The notes beneath the pieces were generated by a model that was not told the origin of the DNA, searched no databases, and saw only the letters and a list, made by a program, of their open reading frames with translations. A stretch of 8,160 nt of DNA from Dethiosulfovibrio sp. (GTDB lineage: Bacteria > Synergistota > Synergistia > Synergistales > Dethiosulfovibrionaceae). A program made the position numbers and the translations under genes. Shown here piece by piece: positions 1 through 5,502 of the stretch. Each line of letters starts with the position of its first letter. Positions within the stretch are counted from its first letter, which is position 1. The stretch covers positions 1 to 8,160 of the forward strand of contig JAQUTB010000059.1 in assembly GCA_028709985.1 (NCBI GenBank), written 5' to 3'.

Positions 1-854
1 ACCAGAAGCTGATTCAGAGTCTGTTCCCTCTCGTCGTGACCTCCTCCGAGGCCTGCTCCTCTTTGGCGTCCGACAGCGTCTATCTCGTCTATGAACACTA
101 TGCATGGCTGATACTTTCTGGCCTGCTCGAACAGATCCCTGACCCTGGACGCACCTACGCCGACGAACATCTCCACGAAGTCCGACCCGCTGGTGCTGAA
201 GAACGGTACGGCTGCCTCACCGGCACAGGCCCTGGCAAGAAGGGTCTTACCAGTCCCTGGTGGTCCGAGAAGCAAGACCCCCTTGGGGACTGATGCCCCA
301 AGCTTGGTGAACCTGGCGGGATCCTTGAGGTACTCTATGACCTCCTGAAGCTCCTCCTTGGACTCATCGCAGCCTGCGACGTCGTTGAAGGTAACCTTCG
401 GTCTATTGTCCAAAAACATCTTAGCCTTGCTCTTGGCGAAGCTCATCACCTTGCCGCCGCCACCACCCTGCATATGGTAGAGGAAAAATATCCACACCCC
501 TATAAGGAGAAGGGTGGGGAAAAGAGAGGACATCATGGTAACCCACCAGGGGTTCCTCTGAGGGGGGGTCACCTTCACGTCAACCCCCTTTTTAGCTACC
601 TCCTGAACGACGTCGCCTGTCCCTATAACGTAGGTGACGAACTCCTTTCCGTCCACGGTTTTCCCGGACAGAACAGAGTCGTTCACCACGACGGATTTTA
701 TCCTACCGCTGTCAACTTCCTGAAGAAATTGGCTGTAGCTCAGATCCTTAACGTTGCTACCCCTCTGATCCGGCGATAGAAATACGTTGACCAAGCTGAC
801 GACAAGAACTATCAGGATAAGGTAAAGCCCAAGATTTTTTACCAATCGCTGCAC
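1..854 (-). CDS. ftsH: ATP-dependent zinc metalloprotease FtsH, N-terminal part (runs off window)
   Basis: Membrane-anchored AAA+ protease that extracts and degrades membrane and short-lived cytosolic proteins. The 284 visible codons show the family order. TM helix 1 is at about residues 8-26, a short periplasmic/extracytoplasmic domain at 27-105, and TM helix 2 at about 109-127. A Gly-rich linker (five Gly, 130-134) leads into the AAA module, with Walker A GPPGTGKT at 197-204, pore loop FVEMFVGVG at 226-234 and Walker [10 protein letters not shown] at 251-259. The protease half with the HExxH zinc site lies beyond base 1 and cannot be checked. The start is GTG at 854-852, chosen because AAAGGAGG stands 7 bases upstream and the TM helix follows directly. 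It lies 18 bases after hpt, so it is probably the last visible member of tilS-hpt-ftsH, an order known from Bacillus. The identification is very secure; only completeness is unknown. Confidence 0.97.
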   Translation of the reverse strand, partial: MQRLVKNLGLYLILIVLVVSLVNVFLSPDQRGSNVKDLSYSQFLQEVDSGRIKSVVVNDSVLSGKTVDGKEFVTYVIGTGDVVQEVAKKGVDVKVTPPQRNPWWVTMMSSLFPTLLLIGVWIFFLYHMQGGGGGKVMSFAKSKAKMFLDNRPKVTFNDVAGCDESKEELQEVIEYLKDPARFTKLGASVPKGVLLLGPPGTGKTLLARACAGEAAVPFFSTSGSDFVEMFVGVGASRVRDLFEQARKYQPCIVFIDEIDAVGRQRGAGLGGGHDEREQTLNQLL

Positions 855-872
855 TACTTTGCCTCCTTTCAG

Positions 873-1415
873 TTAATCCTGAGATATGGTCTCTACGGAA
901 TATATAGACCGGAGATTTCTCCATCTCTCAGCACAGTCCAGTCCATATCCCACCACGAACAGATCGGGGATGTCGAAACCGACGTAGTCCACCGATATAT
1001 CCGCAACCCTACGTTCTTTTTTATCTAAAAGGGAGCAAAGAGCCAAAGAGCGAGGATCCCTCTCCAACAAAACCCTCTTAAGATAGGAGAGGGTTAGACC
1101 TGTATCGACTATATCCTCCACTATGAGGACATGCTTGTCCTTTATGACGTTGTCCAGATCCTTGTTGATCCTTACGACCCCGCTCGACGAGGTTGAAGCC
1201 CCATAGGACGATACGCTCATAAAGTCCATGCTCACGTTGACCCTTTCGTCAATGGATCTGACCAGGTCAGACATGAATATGGCCGCTCCACGGAGGATAC
1301 CTACGACCACGAGATCCTCTCCGGCGTAATCTCCGCTGATGATCTCACCAAGCTCCTTCACCTTGCCTACGATATCTTCCTCGGATATCAGGACATCTCC
1401 AACCTTGTAGTTCAT
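873..1415 (-). CDS. hpt: Hypoxanthine phosphoribosyltransferase
   Basis: Cytosolic purine-salvage enzyme that joins hypoxanthine (usually also guanine) to PRPP, giving IMP/GMP. The 180-residue length is normal for the bacterial family. Visible landmarks are GILRGAAIFMSDL at about 39-51 (PPi loop region), MDFMSVSSYG at 63-72 (flexible loop), the PRPP-binding signature VLIVEDIVDTGLT at 96-108 with the paired acidic residues E100 and D101, and the C-terminal FVVGYGLD followed by AERWRNL (about 153-168), typical of base and Mg binding. The start is ATG at 1415-1413, overlapping the tilS stop as ATGA, which suggests translational coupling. A GGAAGGGG purine stretch lies about 10 bases upstream inside tilS. 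The stop is TAA, followed by the ftsH ribosome-binding site. Nothing is unusual. Assignment to hypoxanthine rather than guanine or xanthine preference rests on family resemblance. Confidence 0.95.
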   Translation of the reverse strand: MNYKVGDVLISEEDIVGKVKELGEIISGDYAGEDLVVVGILRGAAIFMSDLVRSIDERVNVSMDFMSVSSYGASTSSSGVVRINKDLDNVIKDKHVLIVEDIVDTGLTLSYLKRVLLERDPRSLALCSLLDKKERRVADISVDYVGFDIPDLFVVGYGLDCAERWRNLRSIYSVETISQD

Positions 1416-2764
1416 CTATATTGTTCCCCTTCCTGCCTACTATCGGGATCGCTGAAACTAACCAAGCAAAGGCCTTCATATTTTACACTATCTGACGGAA
1501 AATCCCACCTGCTATTCCAGAAACCCAGAGCGGGAGACCAAACAGGACGGTCGTTTATCGTCACCACAGGGACGAAAGTCGACAGCCACCAGGGACAGGA
1601 GGATCTGAGCCGCTGGGCAAAGGAGGCCAGAGACCTGACTTTAACCTCGTCGTCGGCCATAACAGGTATAGCCGCGACAAGGCCGGAGGAATGAGACCGA
1701 CCGGAATCACCGAAAGACCAGGAAAAGGGCATATCCAAAAAGACCCCTCGCCCCTCGCCGAAAAGTTCAAAGGGCTCCGGACAGGAGGCCTCCAGCAAAG
1801 AACGTTTTGCAAAAGAAAGAAGGTTACGGTCTGCGCAAAGCTCCACGTCGGACGACCATTGAAACCGCCAGCGAGAGCTACGGGACTCAAGATCCAACAA
1901 TACCTGCATCCTGCTCCTGGAGAGGGTCCTAAGTCCCAGACTCCTCCCTAGATAACGCAGTGCCCAGGCCTTACGCCTAGGGCTCAACTTCTTAAAGTCA
2001 TCCCTGGACAGGGTGTAGATACACCGAGGAAGATCCCTCCAGAGTCTAGAGGCGATCTCCTCTCCCTCTTCCTCCTCCTGGGCCCTCAGATCCGCCATAT
2101 CCTCGACCAGACTGAGGACATGGCCGCGAACGCCGCTGTTTATCCTGTCCTCCATCATCGGGAGGAGCTCGTTTCTTATCCTGTTTCTCAGGTAGATGTC
2201 CTGATCGTTCGTCTCGTCGTCAACCCAGGACCAGCCAGCGTCCCTGAGCAAACGCCGGAGGCTCTCTCTGGACATCCCCATGATCGGCCTAAAAAGGCTC
2301 CCGTTTACCTCCGGTATTCCGGCCAGCCCAAAGGGACCGCTGCCCCTCGCCAGGTTGAGAAAGAAGGTCTCCACTACGTCGTCGGAGTTATGTCCTAGGA
2401 CAACCCCGTAGCACCCCAGGTCAAGGCTAAGACGGGTTAGAGATTCGTGCCTAACCCTCCTAGCCGCCAGCTCTATGGACTCTCCCTTCTGAAGCTCTCC
2501 TGGGACGTCCCTCTCTATAACGTGACAGGACACGCCGATCGAGGCGCAGTGAGAACGGACAAATTCGGCGTCCGACGAAGAGGACTCTCCTCTTATACCG
2601 TGATCCACGTGAAGGGCCACTACCTCCCCACACCAGCGGTTCACCATAAGCCAAAGAAGGGCCATAGAGTCGCTCCCTCCTGAGAGGGCGACGGCCATCC
2701 TCCCTGAGTCCCACCACCCCTGTCTGATACCTGCGAGCCTAAAACAGTCGATACCACGATCCAC
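1412..2764 (-). CDS. tilS: tRNA(Ile)-lysidine synthase TilS
   Basis: N-type PP-loop ATPase that adds lysine to C34 of tRNA-Ile2(CAU), changing both its decoding and its charging from Met to Ile. It is essential where AUA is read this way, and AUA codons are common in this window. The 450 residues fit the long form of the family (E. coli is about 430). The PP-loop SGGSDS is at 28-33. LHVDHGIRG at 51-59, ELAARRVRHESL at 98-109, GHNSDDVVETFFLNLARG at 124-141, and DETND with RNRIRNELLP (183-202) are all TilS signatures. The C-terminal substrate-binding part (about 300-450) is less conserved. The start is GTG at 2764-2762, giving 27 residues before SGG as in relatives; the ribosome-binding site is weak (GGTGAT, or GGAAAG further up). 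The gene ends inside the hpt start codon. A strong terminator (2789-2820) stands just upstream, with no clear promoter between it and the gene. Confidence 0.95.
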   Translation of the reverse strand: MDRGIDCFRLAGIRQGWWDSGRMAVALSGGSDSMALLWLMVNRWCGEVVALHVDHGIRGESSSSDAEFVRSHCASIGVSCHVIERDVPGELQKGESIELAARRVRHESLTRLSLDLGCYGVVLGHNSDDVVETFFLNLARGSGPFGLAGIPEVNGSLFRPIMGMSRESLRRLLRDAGWSWVDDETNDQDIYLRNRIRNELLPMMEDRINSGVRGHVLSLVEDMADLRAQEEEEGEEIASRLWRDLPRCIYTLSRDDFKKLSPRRKAWALRYLGRSLGLRTLSRSRMQVLLDLESRSSRWRFQWSSDVELCADRNLLSFAKRSLLEASCPEPFELFGEGRGVFLDMPFSWSFGDSGRSHSSGLVAAIPVMADDEVKVRSLASFAQRLRSSCPWWLSTFVPVVTINDRPVWSPALGFWNSRWDFPSDSVKYEGLCLVSFSDPDSRQEGEQYR

Positions 2765-2788
2765 GACGCTATCACCGATCTTTCCATC

Positions 2789-2820
2789 AAAAAAAAGAGA
2801 ACCCCCGAAGAGGTCCTCTT
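2789..2820 (-). terminator. Rho-independent terminator after tRNA-Met, UUCG tetraloop
   Basis: Read on the minus strand, 2820-2810 (AAGAGGACCTC) pairs with 2805-2795 (GGGGTTCTCTT) as 11 bp, including two G-U pairs. The stem closes a C(UUCG)G tetraloop, and T runs on without a break to 2789, eight T in all with two inside the stem. It begins 7 bases after the encoded CCA of tRNA-Met and ends 24 bases before the tilS start. It should end the tRNA-fMet/tRNA-Met transcript. How tilS is then transcribed is not evident. Confidence 0.88.
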
Positions 2821-2827
2821 GAAGTCA

Positions 2828-2904
2828 TGGTGGCGGTGACTGGAATCGAACCAGTGACACTACGGGTATGAACCGTATGCTCTAGCCAACTGAGCTACAC
2901 CGCC
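2828..2904 (-). tRNA. tRNA-Met(CAT), elongator
   Basis: Full 77-nt cloverleaf with encoded CCA (2830-2828). The acceptor GGCGGTG pairs perfectly with CACCGCC and the discriminator base is A. The D-stem is GCTC/GAGC. The anticodon stem TACGG/CCGTA holds loop TTCATAC (anticodon CAT), and the T-arm is ACTGG/CCAGT with TTCGATT. The G1-C72 pair rules out the initiator. The body, especially GTAGCTCAGTTGGCTAGAGC and the CGG-TTCATAC-CCG loop region, resembles elongator tRNA-Met of many Gram-positive-like bacteria rather than tRNA-Ile2(CAU), although both share the anticodon. It lies 3 bases downstream of tRNA-fMet and is surely co-transcribed with it. Confidence 0.95.
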
Positions 2905-2907
2905 TAA

Positions 2908-2983
<76 letters not shown>

Positions 2984-3015
2984 ATATGGACGTCCTTATC
3001 TCTCAGGACTAGGAC

Positions 3016-3044
3016 ATTTTAGCAGAGCCTTTGAGCTTTTTCAA
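3016..3044 (-). promoter_or_regulatory. Sigma70-type promoter for tRNA-fMet/tRNA-Met
   Basis: On the minus strand, TTGAAA (3044-3039) is followed after exactly 17 bases by TAAAAT (3021-3016). The start of transcription would be near 3009, about 26 bases before the mature 5' end of tRNA-fMet. It is a strong match with ideal spacing, placed where a stable-RNA promoter is expected. Confidence 0.75.
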
Positions 3045-3103
3045 GGGGGCAAAAGAAGAAAGAATATACCACCTACTCACGTAAACGCAAAAGCAAGCTG
3101 TAT

Positions 3104-3190
3104 TGGTGCCCGAGACCGGGCTCGAACCGGTACGCCTCTACAGGCGAGGGATTTTAAGTCCCTTGTGTCTACCTATTCCACCACTCGGGC
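3104..3190 (-). tRNA. tRNA-Leu(TAA)
   Basis: 87-nt class II tRNA with encoded CCA (3106-3104). Acceptor GCCCGAG pairs with CTCGGGC; the discriminator A is typical of tRNA-Leu. The anticodon stem AGGGA/TCCCT holds loop CTTAAAA, anticodon TAA, reading UUA/UUG. The long variable arm CGCCT-GTAG-AGGCG is a perfect 5-bp stem, and the T-arm is ACCGG/CCGGT with TTCGAGC. It has its own promoter upstream. No clear hairpin terminator was found between it and the next promoter, so its transcript may run on into the Met tRNAs. Confidence 0.96.
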
Positions 3191-3210
3191 ACAACGGACC
3201 AGCGGTGCTA

Positions 3211-3239
3211 ATGTTAACACCGGCAGCTAAGTCAGTCAA
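3211..3239 (-). promoter_or_regulatory. Sigma70-type promoter for tRNA-Leu
   Basis: On the minus strand, TTGACT (3239-3234) and TAACAT (3216-3211) are separated by exactly 17 bases. The start of transcription would fall near 3204, about 14 bases before the mature tRNA-Leu 5' end. It stands back to back with the hisC promoter on the other strand, with 14 bases between the two -35 boxes. Confidence 0.75.
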
Positions 3240-3253
3240 CAGCCGCGCTAACG

Positions 3254-3282
3254 TTGACCCGACTTTCAGGACGTGTTAAACT
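3254..3282 (+). promoter_or_regulatory. Probable sigma70-type promoter of hisC
   Basis: TTGACC (3254-3259) and TAAACT (3277-3282) are 17 bases apart, matching consensus at 5 of 6 and 4 of 6 positions. Transcription would start near 3289. The -35 box contains an in-frame TTG that a gene caller could take as the hisC start; the promoter reading argues against that longer protein. The -10 box overlaps by two bases the inverted repeat beginning at 3281. Confidence 0.6.
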
Positions 3283-3314
3283 CCTCTCGCTTTACCGCGA
3301 TAAAGCGAGAGGAG
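3281..3314. repeat. Perfect 14-bp inverted repeat over hisC transcription start and ribosome-binding site
   Basis: CTCCTCTCGCTTTA (3281-3294) and its exact reverse complement TAAAGCGAGAGGAG (3301-3314) flank the 6-base spacer CCGCGA. The left arm overlaps the predicted -10 box and start point; the end of the right arm is the AGGAG ribosome-binding site of hisC. It could be a DNA operator, for instance for the TrpR/YerC-type product of the second gene in this unit. Alternatively it could be an RNA hairpin hiding the ribosome-binding site in longer transcripts. There is no T-run after it, so it is not a terminator. The structure is seen directly; the role is inferred. Confidence 0.8.
3310..3314 (+). 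promoter_or_regulatory. Ribosome-binding site deciding the hisC start
   Basis: AGGAG stands 8 bases before TTG at 3323, an ideal distance. It favours that start over GTG at 3314 (which overlaps the AGGAG) and TTG at 3254 (inside the -35 box). It forms the outer end of the inverted repeat's right arm and would be occluded if the full hairpin formed in RNA. Confidence 0.7.
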
Positions 3315-3322
3315 TGATCAAC

Positions 3323-4336
3323 TTGATCGATAGACTACGCCTGGACAAAAACGAATGCCCTTACGGTTTTCCCGATAACATAGCCAGCAGGATCAAAGAA
3401 GCTATAGCCTCGGTGGAGCCAAACCGATACCCCGACCCATCCTACTCGAACCTGAGGGACGCCATAGGGCGCTACGTGGGAACCGACAGGGACAGGATAG
3501 TTCCCGGCAACGGTGGGGATGAGATCCTGTGGCTGGCCTTCGCATCCTTCGTCTCACCTGGCGACAGAGTGCTAACGCTGGAGCCGTCCTTCTCCCAGTA
3601 CGAACATATGTGCAGGGTCTTCAGGGCAGAGAGGGTAGCTGTCCCTATGACGCTTAAAGGGGACCAGATAGAGGTGGATCAGGAGGAATTTCTAAGAAAA
3701 CTGAGATCTAAAGGACCTTCACTGGTCCTCCTCGACAGCCCAAACAATCCCACAGGGATATCTTTGCCGGACCAGTTCATCATTGACGTATTGGAGGCCG
3801 CTAAGTGCCCCGTTCTCATAGACGAGGCCTATGGCGAGTTCTCAGACAGAACGTTCTTCGACAGCAACGCCTCAGAGCCCCTGCCGGAATCGACCATGAT
3901 ACTTAAGACACTGTCAAAAGCCTGGGGTATAGCCGGACTTAGGGTAGGCTACTGTGTCACATCCCACCCCATGGCAAAAAAACTCAACGGTATCAGAAGT
4001 CCGTTCAACGTGAACGTGTACTCCGAGGCGGTGGCCATGGAGCTGCTTGGCGACAGGACGTGGTTGGACGAAAGGATAAAGTCCATAGTCGACGCCAGAG
4101 AGAGGCTCTACAGCAGGATCAAAAGGGACCTCCCCGACTGGCAGGTGTTTCCAAGCCAGGGGAATTTCCTCCTGGTGAGATTGCCTGAGTCAAAGGAGAA
4201 CGTTATCAGCTTGATGAAGGATCAGCAGGTCGAGATAAAGGGATTCGACCTACCTTGGGACGGATCCTGGGCCAGGATAACGGTTGGCAAGGATGAAGAG
4301 ATAGATAAACTGATCGATATCATGGAAAAAATCTAA
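3323..4336 (+). CDS. hisC: Histidinol-phosphate aminotransferase-like, PLP-dependent class I/II
   Basis: Fold-type I aminotransferase that in histidine synthesis turns imidazole-acetol phosphate and glutamate into histidinol phosphate and 2-oxoglutarate. From TTG 3323 it is 337 residues, slightly shorter than E. coli HisC (356). The N-terminal LDKNECPYG (7-15) and RYPDPS (35-40) are typical of HisC. GNGGDEI at 62-68 binds the PLP phosphate, and SPNNPTG is at 139-145. DEAY at 167-170 contains the Asp that contacts the PLP nitrogen. TLSKAWGIAGLRVGY at 196-210 has the Schiff-base lysine K199 and R207, and R318 is the likely carboxylate-binding Arg. The start rests on AGGAG 8 bases upstream. It is transcribed with the TrpR/YerC-like gene 96 bases downstream. 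No other his gene is in the window, so a related transaminase role (aromatic amino acid, or cobalamin-type CobD-like) cannot be excluded. Family membership is firm; the substrate is moderately sure. Confidence 0.85.
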   Translation: MIDRLRLDKNECPYGFPDNIASRIKEAIASVEPNRYPDPSYSNLRDAIGRYVGTDRDRIVPGNGGDEILWLAFASFVSPGDRVLTLEPSFSQYEHMCRVFRAERVAVPMTLKGDQIEVDQEEFLRKLRSKGPSLVLLDSPNNPTGISLPDQFIIDVLEAAKCPVLIDEAYGEFSDRTFFDSNASEPLPESTMILKTLSKAWGIAGLRVGYCVTSHPMAKKLNGIRSPFNVNVYSEAVAMELLGDRTWLDERIKSIVDARERLYSRIKRDLPDWQVFPSQGNFLLVRLPESKENVISLMKDQQVEIKGFDLPWDGSWARITVGKDEEIDKLIDIMEKI

Positions 4337-4352
4337 ATCCTTTCCTGTGTAC

Positions 4353-4381
4353 TTGTTTACCCTGTTGATTAGTGATAGTAT
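4353..4381 (+). promoter_or_regulatory. Possible weak promoter for the TrpR/YerC-like gene
   Basis: TTGTTT (4353-4358) and TAGTAT (4376-4381) are 17 bases apart in the AT-richer gap between hisC and the regulator gene. The -35 matches only 3 of 6 and the -10 matches 4 of 6. Transcription from hisC would also reach the regulator, since no terminator is seen between the two. Confidence 0.3.
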
Positions 4382-4416
4382 GGTACGAAAGGTATGAAAA
4401 ACGATAGGAGCGCAGG

Positions 4417-4423
4417 AAGGAGG
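4417..4423 (+). promoter_or_regulatory. Ribosome-binding site deciding the start of the TrpR/YerC-like gene
   Basis: AAGGAGG is a near-full anti-16S match, 9 bases before an in-frame GTG at 4433. The ATG at 4394 has only AAAGG a single base upstream, too close to work well. This favours the GTG. Confidence 0.7.
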
Positions 4424-4432
4424 CATCGCACA

Positions 4433-4732
4433 GTGGAAAAGTGGAAAGATCGTCTCACCGATCAGCTATGCACCGCTATGCTCTCGCTGGACACGAAAGA
4501 AGAGGTATATTCGTTCCTTGAGGATATCGCCACCATAGGGGAGATAAGGGCACTCGCTCAGAGGCTTGAGGTGGCCAGGTTGTTAAGTGACGGATACACC
4601 TACCCTCAGATAGCCCAACAGACCGGAGCCAGCACCGCCACCATAAGCAGGGTCAAAAAATTCCTGGAGTACGGCGCCGACGGTTATCGGATAATACTGC
4701 AACGTCTAGGAGAAAACAAGGAAACAGAATGA
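4433..4732 (+). CDS. TrpR/YerC-family transcriptional regulator
   Basis: Small all-helical DNA-binding protein related to the Trp repressor. From GTG 4433 it is 99 residues, the usual YerC/YecD size. An N-terminal helix region, DQLCTAMLSL (10-19), is followed by the family core IATIGEIRALAQRLEVARLL (32-51). The helix-turn-helix lies at about 56-77: YTYPQIAQQTG, then ASTATISRVKK, the latter nearly the invariant recognition helix of YerC proteins. B. subtilis YerC, as I recall it, begins close to this position, supporting the GTG over ATG 4394, which would add 13 basic residues. The family's ligand is uncertain; I recall computational regulon work linking YerC-like proteins to histidine genes (as HisR), not verified here. 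Its place after hisC and the inverted repeat at the hisC promoter suggest local autoregulation, which is inference. It ends 9 bases before a strong terminator. Confidence 0.88.
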   Translation: MEKWKDRLTDQLCTAMLSLDTKEEVYSFLEDIATIGEIRALAQRLEVARLLSDGYTYPQIAQQTGASTATISRVKKFLEYGADGYRIILQRLGENKETE

Positions 4733-4741
4733 CACGAACAG

Positions 4742-4792
4742 AAAGACACGACCCACGTCGATTTATCCGACGTGGGTCGTGTCTTTTAATTT
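4742..4792. terminator. Bidirectional intrinsic terminator between convergent operons
   Basis: A perfect 19-bp inverted repeat (4742-4760 with 4768-4786) encloses the 7-base loop ATTTATC. On the plus strand CTTTTAATTT follows, a good T-tract for the hisC-regulator unit. On the minus strand the tract is poorer (CTTTCTGTT). The right arm's last base is also the last base of the endonuclease III stop codon TAA (4788-4786), so the hairpin abuts that gene's end. Confidence 0.9.
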
Positions 4793-5502
4793 AGAACGAC
4801 GGAGGGGCAAATATCCGAGAGTGGACAGCTACCGCAAAGGGGATTTCTCGCCCTACAGATAGCCTTACAATGGCTGATTATGTTAAGGTGAGCCCCTTTT
4901 TTCCTGCCCTCAGGGACGAGAGTCTCCATCTGCTCCTGTATGGAGACAGGGGATGCGGACCGATCGACCCACCCCATCCTGCGACAGAACCTGGCAACGT
5001 GGGTATCGACGGGAAATGCAGGAAGCCCCAGGTCAAACACCATCACACAGGCGGCGGTCTTAGGCCCCACCCCTGGGAGGGAGAGCATAAACTCCATCAC
5101 CGCCCCTCCCTCCCAAGAGGACATACCTTTGAGGCTGTAAGAGCCGAAGGCCTGCCTCACGACCTCTAGGATCTCCTTTATCCTGGTGGACTTGACGTTG
5201 GCTATCCCCGCCACCCTTATGGCGTCGGCCAGTACCTCTGAGGGTAAGGCTGCGACTTGATCCCATGTGGGGTAAAGCGACTTCAGTTTATCAAACGCCC
5301 TGTCACGGTTGTTGTCGTTTGTGTTTTGGGACAGTACCGTCAGGATAAGACCGTCAAGAGGATCGTCAAAGGCCGACACCTTAGGTACAGCCTCCTGCCC
5401 CCAGAGAGACTCCAGCACATCAAGAACGTCGATCAAAAGTCCCTCAGTAGGTCCCGATAAGACATCTATATTCGGCTCCCTTTTTGAGGCCAGCCTGCTC
5501 AC
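4786..5502 (-). CDS. nth: Endonuclease III family DNA glycosylase/AP lyase
   Basis: HhH-GPD base-excision repair enzyme acting on oxidised pyrimidines and AP sites in DNA. It has 238 residues against about 211 in E. coli Nth, with some 20 extra at the N terminus. LTVLSQNTND (54-63) is the common helix region. The helix-hairpin-helix LPGVGPKTA (142-150) carries the catalytic lysine K148, and VDTH (165-168) carries the catalytic aspartate D166. The 4Fe-4S ligands are C216, C223, C226 and C232 in the exact C-x6-C-x2-C-x5-C spacing. The start is GTG 5502-5500, overlapping the Lon-like stop as GTGA; GGAGG lies 4 bases upstream, so it is coupled to and co-transcribed with that gene. The sequence is divergent from classic Nth outside the motifs and could belong to an Nth-like subgroup with a different base preference. 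Confidence 0.9.
   Translation of the reverse strand: MSRLASKREPNIDVLSGPTEGLLIDVLDVLESLWGQEAVPKVSAFDDPLDGLILTVLSQNTNDNNRDRAFDKLKSLYPTWDQVAALPSEVLADAIRVAGIANVKSTRIKEILEVVRQAFGSYSLKGMSSWEGGAVMEFMLSLPGVGPKTAACVMVFDLGLPAFPVDTHVARFCRRMGWVDRSASPVSIQEQMETLVPEGRKKGAHLNIISHCKAICRARNPLCGSCPLSDICPSVVLN

Noticed and set aside
566..573. Run of seven G in ftsH as a possible slippage site
   Set aside because: The reading frame continues intact through it and no alternative frame or stimulatory structure is evident.
474..779. Plus-strand open frame of about 101 codons over ftsH
   Set aside because: It is antisense to the N-terminal and TM part of FtsH, which is unambiguous, and shows no family resemblance of its own.
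3026..3050. Partial hairpin between tRNA-Leu and the tRNA-fMet promoter
   Set aside because: The pairing CCTTTGA with TTCAAGG is broken, and the stretch is better explained as the -35 region of the fMet promoter.
5273..5280. Second copy of TAAAGCGA, part of the hisC inverted repeat, inside nth
   Set aside because: It is a single 8-base match with no second arm in 8 kb, quite possible by chance.
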